Shown here in pieces: positions 48,053-57,208 of a DNA stretch of 62,156 bases (position 1 is its first letter; each line of letters starts with the position of its first letter). Source of the stretch: Gammaproteobacteria bacterium (GTDB lineage Bacteria; Pseudomonadota; Gammaproteobacteria; Steroidobacterales; Steroidobacteraceae); NCBI GenBank assembly GCA_012026925.1, contig VEPJ01000150.1:1-62156 (forward strand), in the 5' to 3' direction. The notes under the pieces are model-generated. The model was not told the origin of the DNA. It worked only from the letters and a program-made list of their open reading frames with translations, and did not search any database. The translations under genes and the position numbers were made by a program.

Positions 48053-48092
48053 GGGGACAGTCCGCGGAAATAGGTGAATGTCCCCTATTTCC
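48053..48092. repeat. REP-like palindromic element downstream of prk
   Basis: GGAAATAGG (48066-48074) and CCTATTTCC (48084-48092) form a perfect 9-bp stem with a 9-base loop. An outer inverted pair GGGGACA (48053-48059) and TGTCCCC (48079-48085) offers an alternative fold. Similar GGGGACA/AAATAGG sequences occur as REP elements mobilised by RAYT transposases in many proteobacteria. Only one copy was seen in this window. It may also stop cbb transcription. Confidence 0.5.
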
Positions 48093-48122
48093 GACGTCCC
48101 GCCGGCGGCCTCTAATGGCCGC

Positions 48123-50759
48123 GTGAACGACGCACGGCGCGGGCTCACCACGGCGGAAGCGCGCGAGCGACTCGCGCGCTACGGACCGAACGTGCTCCCC
48201 TCGGAGCCCGCCCCGTCCGCGCTCGCGATATTCGTGCGGCAGCTGAAGAGCCCGCTCATCTACGTGCTGCTGGCCGCCGCGGCCGTCGCGCTCCTGATGG
48301 GAGATTTCACCGACGCCGCGTTCATCGGCGTCGTCCTGCTCGTCAACTCCGCGCTCGGCGGCTGGCAGGAGTGGCGCGCGGAGCGGCAGAGCCGAAGCCT
48401 GCAGGAGCTGCTGCGCATCCGCGCGACGGTGCTGCGCGACGGCGTCACCGTGGAGATCGATGCCGAGCAACTCGTGCCCGGCGACATCGTGTCGCTCGAG
48501 AGCGGTCAGCGCGTGCCGGCCGACCTGCGGCTGCTGGACGCACACGCGCTCGAGGTGGACGAGGCACTGCTCACGGGCGAGTCGGTGCCGGTCGAGAAGG
48601 ACCCGGGCTGGACCGGAAGCCCCGAGCTGCCACCGAGCGAACGACGCGACATGCTGTTCGCCGGCACGACCGTCGTGCGCGGCCGTGCCGACGCCGAGGT
48701 GGTCGCGACCGGCGCGACGACCGTGGTCGGCGGCCTCGCGCTCACGATGTCCGCGACCGAAGGCGGCCAGCCGCCCCTCGTGGCGCGCATGGAACGATTC
48801 GCCCGGGTCGTCGCGGTCGTGGTCCTCGTCGCGGCCGTCGTCATCGGCGTGGTGGGTGTGGTCGTGCGCGGCGAAAGCATCGGCGCGATGTTCCTGTTCG
48901 GCGTCGCGCTGGCAGTGTCGGCGATTCCGGAAGGCCTGCCGGTCGCGCTCACGGTCACGCTTGCGATCGCGGCGCGGCGCATGGCGAGCCGGGGCGCGAT
49001 CGTGCGCAGCCTGCCCGCCGTCGAGGGGCTCGGCAGCTGCACACTCATCGCGAGCGACAAGACCGGCACGCTCACCTGCAACGAACTCACGGTCCGCGAG
49101 CTGCGCTTCCCCGACGGCACGGCCTGCGAGGTGACGGGTGCCGGCTACGTGCCGGTCGGCGAGATCCTTCCGCGTGGCCCGGCCGCGGGCGAGAAGGCCG
49201 GTCCGGCCCTGCGCCGGCTGCTCGAGGTGGCCGTGGCCTGCAACGAGGCGGATCTCGTGCGCCAGGACGGGCGATGGTCGAGCCGCGGCGACCCGACCGA
49301 CATCGCGCTGCTCGCGCTCGCGGGCAAGGGCGGCGTCGACCGCCACGCGGTGCTGCTCGAATGGCCCGAAGTCGGCGGCGTCCCGTTCGAGCCCGAGCAG
49401 CGATTTGCGGCGAGCCTGCACGCTCGCGACGGCGGAACGTGGCTGGCGGTCAAGGGTGCGCCGGAACGGGTGCTCGCGATGTGCCGTCTCTCGGGCGACG
49501 AGGCGATCAGGCTGCTGCACGCCGCCGAAGAGATGGGCGGCCGCGGGCTGCGGGTGTTGGCGCTGGCCTGTGGCCGCAGGCCGGGCGTGTTCCGCAAGGG
49601 AGACCCGCCGCCGGAGCTGTCGGGCCTCGAGTTCGCGGGACTCGCCGGGCTCATCGATCCGCTGCGGCCCGGCGCGCGCGATGCCGTGGAGCGCTGCGGC
49701 GGAGCCGGGATACGCGTCATCATGGTCACCGGCGACCACCCGGTGACGGCGCTCGCGATCGCGCGCGACCTCGGCATTGCGTCCCGGCCCGACGAAGTCG
49801 TGGCCGGCAGTGCGCTCGCGACCGGTCGCCCCGATCGGCTCCGTGATGCGATCCGTCGTGCGCGAGTCTTTGCGCGGGTGACGCCCGGCCAGAAGCTGGC
49901 GATCGTCGAGGCGGCCCAGGCGGACGGCCAGTTCGTCGCGGTGACCGGCGACGGCGTGAACGACGCGCCCGCGCTGCGGCGCGGCAACATCGGCGTCGCG
50001 ATGGGCAAGGGCGGCACCGACGTCGCGCGGGAGGCCGCGGACCTCGTGCTGAGCGACGACAACTTCGCGACGATCGTGAACGGCATCGAGGAAGGCCGGA
50101 TCGCCTACCAGAACATCCGCAACGTGGTGTACCTGCTCATCGCCGCGGGTGTCGCGGAGGTGCTCACCGTCGGGCTCGCCGTCGTCGCGGGCCTGCCGCT
50201 CCCGCTGCTTCCCGTCCAGCTCCTGTGGCTCAACCTGGTCACCAACGGCATCCAGGATGTCGGCCTCGCGTTCGAGCGCGGCCACGGCGACGAACTCGAC
50301 GCGCCGCCGCGCCGCCCGGGCGAGCCTCTGATCGACCGACTGATGATCGAACGCGGGCTCACCGCAGGGCTCTGGATGTCCGCGCTCGGCATTGGCTGGT
50401 TCGCGGCGCTGGTGCAGGCGGGCGTACCGCTCGCGCACGCGCGCAACGAGTTGCTGCTGCTGATGGTCCTGATGCAGAACGTGGATGCGTTCAACGCCCG
50501 CTCCGAGACCCGCTCCATCTTCCGCATTCCGGCCGGCAACAATCCCCTGCTGGTCGTCGGCGTACTGGCCGCGCTGCTGCTGCACGTCGCCGCCATGTAC
50601 TTCCCGCCGCTGCAGTCGGTGCTGAGCGTGGCGCCCCTCACTGCCAGGGAATGGCTGGTGATGCCGCTCATGGCGCTGTCGCTGCTCGCGTTGATGGAGC
50701 TGCACAAAGTAAGCTGGGCGCTTCGCCATCGGCGCGCGTCCTCGAGCGGGCGCGGTTGA
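48123..50759 (+). CDS. P2-type cation-transporting ATPase (Ca2+-type)
   Basis: A roughly 878-residue P-type ATPase. LTTAEARERLARYGPNVLP is the cation-ATPase N-domain. LLTGESVPVEKD is the actuator TGES. IPEGLPVALTVTLAIA lies in helix 4 with the PEGLP ion site of Ca2+ pumps. ASDKTGTLTCNEL is the phosphorylation site, and VTGDGVNDAPALRRGNIGVAMG the hinge. C-terminal helices include LLPVQLLWLNLVTNGIQDVGLAFE, the NLVTNGxxD-type site of P2A pumps. The start is uncertain: an ATG at 48078 falls inside the REP-like hairpin, so GTG 48123 at the conserved N-terminus is preferred. The Dyp-type peroxidase gene follows by 17 bases. Confidence 0.88.
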   Translation: MNDARRGLTTAEARERLARYGPNVLPSEPAPSALAIFVRQLKSPLIYVLLAAAAVALLMGDFTDAAFIGVVLLVNSALGGWQEWRAERQSRSLQELLRIRATVLRDGVTVEIDAEQLVPGDIVSLESGQRVPADLRLLDAHALEVDEALLTGESVPVEKDPGWTGSPELPPSERRDMLFAGTTVVRGRADAEVVATGATTVVGGLALTMSATEGGQPPLVARMERFARVVAVVVLVAAVVIGVVGVVVRGESIGAMFLFGVALAVSAIPEGLPVALTVTLAIAARRMASRGAIVRSLPAVEGLGSCTLIASDKTGTLTCNELTVRELRFPDGTACEVTGAGYVPVGEILPRGPAAGEKAGPALRRLLEVAVACNEADLVRQDGRWSSRGDPTDIALLALAGKGGVDRHAVLLEWPEVGGVPFEPEQRFAASLHARDGGTWLAVKGAPERVLAMCRLSGDEAIRLLHAAEEMGGRGLRVLALACGRRPGVFRKGDPPPELSGLEFAGLAGLIDPLRPGARDAVERCGGAGIRVIMVTGDHPVTALAIARDLGIASRPDEVVAGSALATGRPDRLRDAIRRARVFARVTPGQKLAIVEAAQADGQFVAVTGDGVNDAPALRRGNIGVAMGKGGTDVAREAADLVLSDDNFATIVNGIEEGRIAYQNIRNVVYLLIAAGVAEVLTVGLAVVAGLPLPLLPVQLLWLNLVTNGIQDVGLAFERGHGDELDAPPRRPGEPLIDRLMIERGLTAGLWMSALGIGWFAALVQAGVPLAHARNELLLLMVLMQNVDAFNARSETRSIFRIPAGNNPLLVVGVLAALLLHVAAMYFPPLQSVLSVAPLTAREWLVMPLMALSLLALMELHKVSWALRHRRASSSGRG

Positions 50760-50776
50760 ATCGACGAGGTCCGACC

Positions 50777-51661
50777 ATGAAGACGACGCAGCCCGGAATC
50801 CTGGCGCCCATCCCTGCCGTTGCGCGTTACCTGACGTTCGCCCTCGAGCCCGAGGCTGGCCCGGCTCCCGCGCTGCGCCGTTTCGCGAAGTCCGTCGACA
50901 CGCTCCAGACGGTGGTCGGACTCGGCCGCTCCTCCGTGCTGGCGCTGAAGCGCGAGGTGCGCGGCCTGCACGACTTCCCGGCCGGCACGGCGCGGGGACT
51001 GGAGATTCCCGCGACCCATGGTGGACTGTGGTGCTGGCTCCGCGGCGAGGACCGAGGCGAACTCGTGCACCGCACGCGCGCGCTCGAGGCGCTGCTCGCG
51101 CCGGCCTACCGGCTGCAGTCCGTGATCGAGGCATTCCGTCACGGCGACGGACGCGATCTCACGGGTTACGAGGACGGTACGGAGAACCCGACGGGGGCAC
51201 GGGCCGTGGCCGTGGCGACCGTCGCCAGCGTGGGGCCCGGCCTCGACGGCTCGAGCTTCGTCGCGGTCCAGCAATGGCTGCACGACTTCGCGCGCTTCGA
51301 CGGCATGACGCGCGAAGAACAGGACCTGAGCGTCGGCCGGCGGCGCGACGACAACGAGGAACTCGACGACGCGCCGGCGTCGGCGCACGTGAAGCGCACG
51401 GCCCAGGAGAGCTTCGCCCCGGAAGCCTTCGTGCTGCGGCGTTCGATGCCCTGGGCCGAGGGTTCGAGTGCGGGCCTCGTGTTCGTCGCGTTCGGCCGGT
51501 CGTTCGAAGCGTTCGAGGCGCAGCTCAACCGGATGACGGGGCTCGACGACGGCGTGATCGACGCACTGTTCCGCTTCACGAGGCCCGTGACGGGCGGGTA
51601 TTTCTGGTGCCCACCGGTGAGCGGCACCCAGCTCGACCTGCGCGTGCTCGGGCTGCGCTGA
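50777..51661 (+). CDS. Dyp-type heme peroxidase
   Basis: A 294-residue dye-decolorising peroxidase. GYEDGTENP (about residues 132-140) is the GxxDG motif with the distal aspartate. The proximal heme histidine is in SAHVKRTAQES (about 208), and LRRSMPWAEGSSAGLVFVAFGRSFEAFEAQLNRM matches the C-terminal heme pocket with its distal arginine. There is no signal peptide or Tat motif, so it is cytoplasmic or encapsulated, but no encapsulin gene is present. It lies 17 bases after the ATPase gene, and their functional link is unclear. Confidence 0.88.
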   Translation: MKTTQPGILAPIPAVARYLTFALEPEAGPAPALRRFAKSVDTLQTVVGLGRSSVLALKREVRGLHDFPAGTARGLEIPATHGGLWCWLRGEDRGELVHRTRALEALLAPAYRLQSVIEAFRHGDGRDLTGYEDGTENPTGARAVAVATVASVGPGLDGSSFVAVQQWLHDFARFDGMTREEQDLSVGRRRDDNEELDDAPASAHVKRTAQESFAPEAFVLRRSMPWAEGSSAGLVFVAFGRSFEAFEAQLNRMTGLDDGVIDALFRFTRPVTGGYFWCPPVSGTQLDLRVLGLR

Positions 51662-51676
51662 TCGGCCGCGGGTCCC

Positions 51677-53317
51677 TCAGCCGAAGATCCCCTTGAGCAC
51701 GGGGCTCATCTTCCGCGTGCCGGCGATCGCCACCGCGGAGGCAAGGCCGCCCATCATCGCGCCCGAGACACCGCACGACATCACGTCCTGGCCCGTCAGC
51801 CAGAGTCCCGGCACGCGCGTCCGCGGCCTGAGCCAGCCCTGCCGGAGCCGCTGCGGATCGTGGTCGAGACCGTACAGCTCGCCGCGTCCGTACCCGCAGA
51901 ACCATTGCATCGAGAGCGGCGTCGACACTTCCCAGTAGTCGATGCGGCCGCGTAGCTGCGGCAATCTCGAATAGAGGTACTCGAGCAATCGCTCTCCGTA
52001 CGACTGCTTCAGCGCCTCGTAGTCGTCGCCCCGCTTGCCCCACGTCGTGTCGGCCCAGGGCGCGAAGATCTCATACGGGGCGGGGGCGACGATCTCGATC
52101 GTCGAACGCCCCGGGTGGCGACGTTCGAAATCCGGGTCCTTGGCCGAAGGGAAGGAGATGTACACGGCGGGGAAGGGGCCGCGCGGATCGGCGAGAAAGC
52201 GGTCGAGCGCCGCGTCGTAGTCGTTGCCCGGATACACCCAGAAATTGGTCTTCGGCAGGCCGAGTTCCGCCGCCGTGCCCTCGAGGCCGATGTACACGCC
52301 GAGGTGCCCGATGCTCGGCTTCACGGTCGCGAGCAACTCGTCGTACCCGGTCTCGTGCCGCACGGCCTCGGGCAGCAGGTGAGTGAAGGTGTTGATCACG
52401 CCAGCGTCCGAGATCACGCGGTCGCACTCGATCTCGCTGCCGTCGGCCATGCGCACGCCCCGCACCGTCCGCACGCGACCCTTGCGCAGCAGCACTTCCT
52501 CGACACGCGCATACGTGAACACGTCGCCGCCCGCGGCCCGGATGCGCGGCAGTATGGTCTCGGCCATGCGCCACGCGCCGCCGGTCGGGTAGAAGCCGCC
52601 GTGCAGGTAGTGCTTCGCCACGAGTGCCTGGACGACCCACGAGGAACGCTTCGGCGGCAGGCCCAGGTCGCCCCACTGGCCGGTCAGCACCGCGATCAGC
52701 TCCGGGTCGCGCGTGATCTCCGAAAGCACCTCCCACGTCGTGCGGCCGAAGCTGCGCGGCAGCCGCCGGCGCAGCAACGGCCCCGCGACGGCGGCGGCCC
52801 ACGGCGGCAGCGTGCGGTCGAGCGCGAACGTGCGCATTCCGCGCGACACCTCGCCGAGGAGCTCGAGGTAGCGGTCGATGGCGGCCGCCTCGCGCGGGAA
52901 GTGGCCGACGAGGTTCTCGCGGAAGGCCTCGCGTCCGGCCACGGCGTCGTACACGCGGTCGCCGATGAAGAACCGGTCGTAGTGGCTGTCCATCGGCGCC
53001 CATTGCAGGTTGCCCTGGGTGAGAAAGTCCATCAGCCGGCGCGTCGTGGTCCGCGCCCCCATGTCGCCGATGTAGTGGACGCCGACGTCCCACTCGTAGC
53101 CGTTGCGCTCGTAGCTGTGCGTGCAGCCGCCCGCGGTGTAGTGCTGCTCGAGCACTGCGACGCGCCAGCCGATTTCTGCGAGCAGGCTCGCGGTCGTGAG
53201 GCCGCCGATGCCGGAGCCGATGACGAGTGCGTCGTAGGGACCGTTCAGCCGCGACGGGCGGTAACGCTGGCCGATGCGGAGGGTGCTGGGTGTGAGGTTG
53301 CGGCGCGTTGTCTGCAT
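51677..53317 (-). CDS. Carotenoid/retinol desaturase-like FAD oxidoreductase
   Basis: A 546-residue flavoprotein of the phytoene desaturase/retinol saturase superfamily. YDALVIGSGIGGLTTASLLAEIGWRVAVLEQH (about residues 27-58) is the FAD-binding domain. GCTHSYERNGYEWDVGVHYIGDM follows with the pattern shared by all-trans-retinol 13,14-reductases. The C-terminal LYGLDHDPQRLRQGWLRP and VPGLWLTGQDVMSCGVSGAMMGGL are typical of that subgroup rather than of CrtI proper. The substrate is unknown. No other carotenoid gene is present. It lies 39 bases downstream of the hydroxylase-hydrolase fusion gene in the same run, so a shared lipid substrate is possible. Confidence 0.85.
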   Translation of the reverse strand: MQTTRRNLTPSTLRIGQRYRPSRLNGPYDALVIGSGIGGLTTASLLAEIGWRVAVLEQHYTAGGCTHSYERNGYEWDVGVHYIGDMGARTTTRRLMDFLTQGNLQWAPMDSHYDRFFIGDRVYDAVAGREAFRENLVGHFPREAAAIDRYLELLGEVSRGMRTFALDRTLPPWAAAVAGPLLRRRLPRSFGRTTWEVLSEITRDPELIAVLTGQWGDLGLPPKRSSWVVQALVAKHYLHGGFYPTGGAWRMAETILPRIRAAGGDVFTYARVEEVLLRKGRVRTVRGVRMADGSEIECDRVISDAGVINTFTHLLPEAVRHETGYDELLATVKPSIGHLGVYIGLEGTAAELGLPKTNFWVYPGNDYDAALDRFLADPRGPFPAVYISFPSAKDPDFERRHPGRSTIEIVAPAPYEIFAPWADTTWGKRGDDYEALKQSYGERLLEYLYSRLPQLRGRIDYWEVSTPLSMQWFCGYGRGELYGLDHDPQRLRQGWLRPRTRVPGLWLTGQDVMSCGVSGAMMGGLASAVAIAGTRKMSPVLKGIFG

Positions 53318-53356
53318 CGCCGCATTATGACCCGGCTGTCGCCGGGCGGCGTGCGG

Positions 53357-55672
53357 TCATCGCGTCCAGCGCGTGACGCGCAACCGGCCGCCGTCCAGCG
53401 TACCGGGCGCGGTGCTCGACACCCGTACCGTTCCGCTGCCGCGTCGCAAGTCGAAGTCGCCGAGCTTGATCCAGCGCGCGCCCCACACCCGCTGGTCGAT
53501 CTGGATGCGGAGTCCCTCGTCCGCGTCGTCCACTTCGTAGAGTGCGGCGGGGGTGCGCTCTGGATTGGAGGAATACCACACCGCGATCTCGTACTTGCCG
53601 TCAGCCGGCACGCCTAGGGTCCAGGTGAAGGCGCCATCCGGCGACCGCGCGGGCTCCATGTACTGGGGCGCCGGCAGTGCGCGGTCGAGACCGAGGCGCG
53701 CCACGATCCGTTCCGCCAGGCCGCCGAGGCGCACGATGTCCCACGGCTGCGGCTCCTCGGGGTTCCAGGCGTTCGACAGTGCGGCGACGATAAGCCGTCG
53801 GCCGTTCGGCAGCTCCGCGTACATGATGTCTTCGAGCGTGTCGAATGCGGCGCCAACCTTGTTTTCCTGCAGTGACCCCGGCGGCAGGCCGCCGCCGAGG
53901 CTGCCCTGGTCCGAGAACGTCGGCCGCCGGAGCAGACCGCGCATGTACGCCGTCGCCTGCGGCTCGATCGCGCCGCTCACGACCGCCAGCATCAGGCTCG
54001 CGGCGCCGTTCGACGACATCATGTTGCGGCCCATCTGCTTCCACGCGAGTTCCTCGAGTCCCGACGGCTCGCTGCCCGAGTTCGTCGGATAGGTCTTGGT
54101 GAAGATTCGCTGCTTGCCGAGCAGGTCCGCCTGCTCGAGCACGCGTTCCGTGAACCGCCGCTTCTCGATGAATGCACCGAGGTCGGCACCCTCCGCGGGT
54201 CCATTTGGCGCCCCGCTGATCGTATCCACGACCCAGCCGGTGGCGACGTTGCTCGAGCGCAGGATCATCGGGCGCGTCCACTCATCGAGACAGTCCGGGC
54301 CCTTGCCCTGGGCGGCGCACCAGTGGACCGCGCCCACCAGGAACGGCAGCTTCACGCAGCTCGCCGGGTACGCGAGCTCGTCGCCGCCGATGCTGCCGCG
54401 CAGCCAGCGGCCGTCCTTCTCCTCGACGAGCACGGTCACCTGCAGGCGGTCGAAATCCTGCGTCGCGAGGAATTCGGAGCGTGCGATTGCGACGGCCTGC
54501 TGCACGGCCGCGTCGTCCGTCACGGCTGGCATCGACACGGCAGCGGCGCGGGCCGGGACGGCGCCGAAGACCAGTGCGAGCACCGCGGCCTCGATCGCGA
54601 GCGCAGGCGGGATGCGCATTCGCCCCTGCATCACGGCGCCAGTGAGCCAGAGCACCGCGAGCACGGCTGCCGACCAGGCGAAAACCTGCACGAACGGCAG
54701 CGACGACGAGTACCAGAGCAGCAGGGTGGTCGCGACCAGGACGCCGGCGAAGTGCAGCCCGACGAACCAGCTCGTCGCAAGCGTCATCGGCGGGTCGTAA
54801 CGCTTGACCCGGGACGGGTCGAAGTGCGGCTTCTCCCAGTGACCGCCACTCGCGGGCGCGGGCTGCCAGCCCGGCGGCATGATCCAGACGAGCAGCTTGT
54901 CTCTCCATCGCTCCGCGTGCCATGACTTGCGTGCGAGGTCCGCGTACACCTCGACGTTCGCCCAGACTGGATCCCACGAATCGAGCGGGGCGCGCGTGCC
55001 GTAGACGCAGCGCTCGGTCTCCTCGACGAACGTGCCGAAGATCCGGTCCCAGGCCATGAAGATGCCGCCGTAGTTGCGGTCGATGTAGCGGTCGTTCACC
55101 GCGTGGTGGACGCGGTGGTTGGACGGGGAGGCGAACCAGCGGTCGAACCAGCCGAGCTTCCCCACCTGCTCGGTGTGGATCCAGTACTGGTACAGCAGGT
55201 CGATGATCGCCGCCACGACGAACACTTCGGGCGGAACCCCGACGATCGCCATCGGCAGGTAGAACACCCAGCCGAGGAACGCGCTCGAGCTCGTCTGGCG
55301 CAGCGCGGTGGAGAGGTTGTACTCCTGGCTCTGGTGGTGCACGACGTGCGACGCCCAGAACACTGCGCTCTCGTGACCTATGCGGTGGAACCAGTAGTAG
55401 CAGAAGTCGTAGAAGACCACGCCCAGGACCCACACCCACCACTGGTCGGCAGGCAGCTGCCAGATCGAGAACGCGTCGTAGGCGACCGTGTAGATCCCGA
55501 CCGTCAACAGCTTGGTGAAGAGGCCCACGACCTGGCTCATCACGCCGAGGCTCAGGCTGTTCACCGCGTCGTTCAGGCGGTAGTTGCTGCGGCCGCGCGC
55601 GCGGCCGACGAAGTACTCGATGGCGATCAGCGCGAAGAAGACCGGCGTCGCGAGCGCGATGGTCCTGCCCAT
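53357..55672 (-). CDS. Fusion: fatty-acid hydroxylase/sterol desaturase - class A beta-lactamase-like hydrolase - golvesin-like domain
   Basis: A 771-residue membrane protein in three parts. Residues 1-380 are a fatty-acid-hydroxylase-superfamily enzyme of the alkylglycerol-monooxygenase-like kind, with histidine boxes HRIGH (96-100), HVVHH (109-113) and HRVHH (186-190) plus H166, and helices before and after. A final hydrophobic segment (about 361-386) leads into a serine-hydrolase domain with SxxK at S438-K441 (PASCVKL), SxN at 473-475 (SSN) and a KxG in NKVGAAF, i.e. the active-site plan of class A beta-lactamases. The last 90 or so residues (KYEIAVWYSSNPERTPAALYEV, WIKLGDFDLRRGSGTVRVSS) resemble golvesin C-terminal domains. 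The hydrolase would face the periplasm. glpK ends 10 bases upstream. Confidence 0.85.
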   Translation of the reverse strand: MGRTIALATPVFFALIAIEYFVGRARGRSNYRLNDAVNSLSLGVMSQVVGLFTKLLTVGIYTVAYDAFSIWQLPADQWWVWVLGVVFYDFCYYWFHRIGHESAVFWASHVVHHQSQEYNLSTALRQTSSSAFLGWVFYLPMAIVGVPPEVFVVAAIIDLLYQYWIHTEQVGKLGWFDRWFASPSNHRVHHAVNDRYIDRNYGGIFMAWDRIFGTFVEETERCVYGTRAPLDSWDPVWANVEVYADLARKSWHAERWRDKLLVWIMPPGWQPAPASGGHWEKPHFDPSRVKRYDPPMTLATSWFVGLHFAGVLVATTLLLWYSSSLPFVQVFAWSAAVLAVLWLTGAVMQGRMRIPPALAIEAAVLALVFGAVPARAAAVSMPAVTDDAAVQQAVAIARSEFLATQDFDRLQVTVLVEEKDGRWLRGSIGGDELAYPASCVKLPFLVGAVHWCAAQGKGPDCLDEWTRPMILRSSNVATGWVVDTISGAPNGPAEGADLGAFIEKRRFTERVLEQADLLGKQRIFTKTYPTNSGSEPSGLEELAWKQMGRNMMSSNGAASLMLAVVSGAIEPQATAYMRGLLRRPTFSDQGSLGGGLPPGSLQENKVGAAFDTLEDIMYAELPNGRRLIVAALSNAWNPEEPQPWDIVRLGGLAERIVARLGLDRALPAPQYMEPARSPDGAFTWTLGVPADGKYEIAVWYSSNPERTPAALYEVDDADEGLRIQIDQRVWGARWIKLGDFDLRRGSGTVRVSSTAPGTLDGGRLRVTRWTR

Positions 55673-55682
55673 GTGGCGATCC

Positions 55683-57176
55683 TCAGTCCTCGACGTGCCA
55701 CTCGCGCGCCCGCTCGACCGCGCGCGACCACTGCCGCATGCGGGCCTCCGCTTCCTCGCGCGACATGGCCGGCTCGAAGCGACGGTCCACCTTCCAGTTC
55801 GCGGCGACTTCGTCCGTCGACTCCCAGAAACCCACGGAGAGTCCGGCGAGGTACGCCGCGCCGAGCGCCGTGGTTTCCGTGACCCGCGGCCGGATCACGG
55901 GCACGCCGAGGAGGTCGGCCTGGAACTGCATCATCAGGTCGTTCGCGGTCGCGCCGCCGTCCACGCGCAGCTCGACGAGCGGCTGGCCCGCATCCTTCTG
56001 CATCGCGATCAGCACTTCAGCGCTCTGGAACGCGATCGCCTCGAGCGCGGCGCGGGCGATGTGCGCGCGTGTCGTCCCGCGCGACAGCCCGACCATGGTG
56101 CCGCGGGCGTAGGCGTCCCAGTGCGGGCTGCCGAGGCCGGTGAACGCCGGCACGAGGTAGACGCCGCCGGTGTCCGGCACGCTAGCGGCGAGCGCCTCGA
56201 CGTCCGAGGACTTCTCGATCAACCCGAGCCCATCGCGCAACCACTGCACGACGGCGCCGCCGACGAACACGGAACCCTCGAGCGCGTAATGCGACTCTTC
56301 GAGCCGCCACGCGACGGTGGTGAGGAGGCGGTTCGCGGACGGCAGGGGCTCGCGCCCCGTGTTCATGAGCATGAAGCAGCCGGTGCCGTAGGTATTCTTC
56401 GCCATGCCGGGGGAGAAACAGGCCTGCCCGAACAGCGCCGCCTGCTGGTCCCCGGCGATGCCGCCGAGCGGGACCTGGTGGCCGCCGAGGATCGCGCAGG
56501 CCGCGCCGCGCGGGAGCATCGAGGGTACGACCTTCGGCAGCACGGCTCGCGGGATGCGCAGCAGGTCGAGCGCGTAGTCGTCCCAGTCGCCCGTGCTGAT
56601 GTTGAGCAGCAGCGTACGGCTCGCGTTCGAAGCATCGGTGATGTGCTCGGCGCCGTGGGAGAGTTTCCATGCGAGCCAGCTGTCGATCGTGCCGAACGCG
56701 AGTTCGCCGCGCTCGGCGCGTGCCCGCAGGCCTGGGTCGCTGTCGAGCAGCCACGCGAGCTTGGTGCCCGAGAAGTAGGGGTCGAGCAGCAGCCCGGTGC
56801 GCCGCGCAATCTCGGGTTCGTGCCCGTCCGCCTTGAGCCGCGCACAGACGTCCGCCGTGCGACGGTCCTGCCACACGATCGCGGGGGCGACGGCCCGGCC
56901 GCTCGCGCGGTCCCAGAGCACCGTCGTTTCGCGCTGATTGGTGATGCCGACGGCGGCGAGGTCCGCAGGCGTGGCGTGAGCACGGACGAGCGCTTCCGTG
57001 ATCGTCGCGGCCTGCGTGGCCCAGATCTCCTCGGCGTCGTGCTCGACCCAGCCCGAGCGTGGGAAGTGCTGAGTGAATTCGCGCTGGGCCGTTGCAACGA
57101 CGTTGCCGTCGTGGTCGAAGAGGATCGAGCGGGAACTGGTCGTGCCCTGGTCGAGGGCGAGCACGAATTGCGGCAT
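55683..57176 (-). CDS. glpK: Glycerol kinase
   Basis: The 497-residue enzyme phosphorylates glycerol to glycerol-3-phosphate. [22 protein letters not shown] is the first phosphate-binding motif, and [27 protein letters not shown] and WQDRRT mark the glycerol site. [12 protein letters not shown] and [23 protein letters not shown] are the C-domain ATP-binding segments. The length is normal. It is preceded by glpD 32 bases upstream and followed by the membrane fusion gene. No glycerol facilitator (GlpF) or GlpR is visible, so glycerol is either taken up passively or released inside the cell. Confidence 0.96.
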   Translation of the reverse strand: MPQFVLALDQGTTSSRSILFDHDGNVVATAQREFTQHFPRSGWVEHDAEEIWATQAATITEALVRAHATPADLAAVGITNQRETTVLWDRASGRAVAPAIVWQDRRTADVCARLKADGHEPEIARRTGLLLDPYFSGTKLAWLLDSDPGLRARAERGELAFGTIDSWLAWKLSHGAEHITDASNASRTLLLNISTGDWDDYALDLLRIPRAVLPKVVPSMLPRGAACAILGGHQVPLGGIAGDQQAALFGQACFSPGMAKNTYGTGCFMLMNTGREPLPSANRLLTTVAWRLEESHYALEGSVFVGGAVVQWLRDGLGLIEKSSDVEALAASVPDTGGVYLVPAFTGLGSPHWDAYARGTMVGLSRGTTRAHIARAALEAIAFQSAEVLIAMQKDAGQPLVELRVDGGATANDLMMQFQADLLGVPVIRPRVTETTALGAAYLAGLSVGFWESTDEVAANWKVDRRFEPAMSREEAEARMRQWSRAVERAREWHVED

Positions 57177-57208
57177 GGGGCGGACCTCCCGGGTGTCCGC
57201 CAAGCCTA

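Noticed and set aside
47112-51134. A minus-strand open frame of about 1340 codons antisense to prk, the cation ATPase and the peroxidase
   Set aside because: It is arginine- and alanine-rich without domain signatures, lies opposite well-supported genes and is explained by the scarcity of stop codons in GC-rich DNA.
50777-51661. Encapsulin cargo system around the Dyp-type peroxidase
   Set aside because: No encapsulin shell gene is present in the window and no typical C-terminal targeting tail was recognised.
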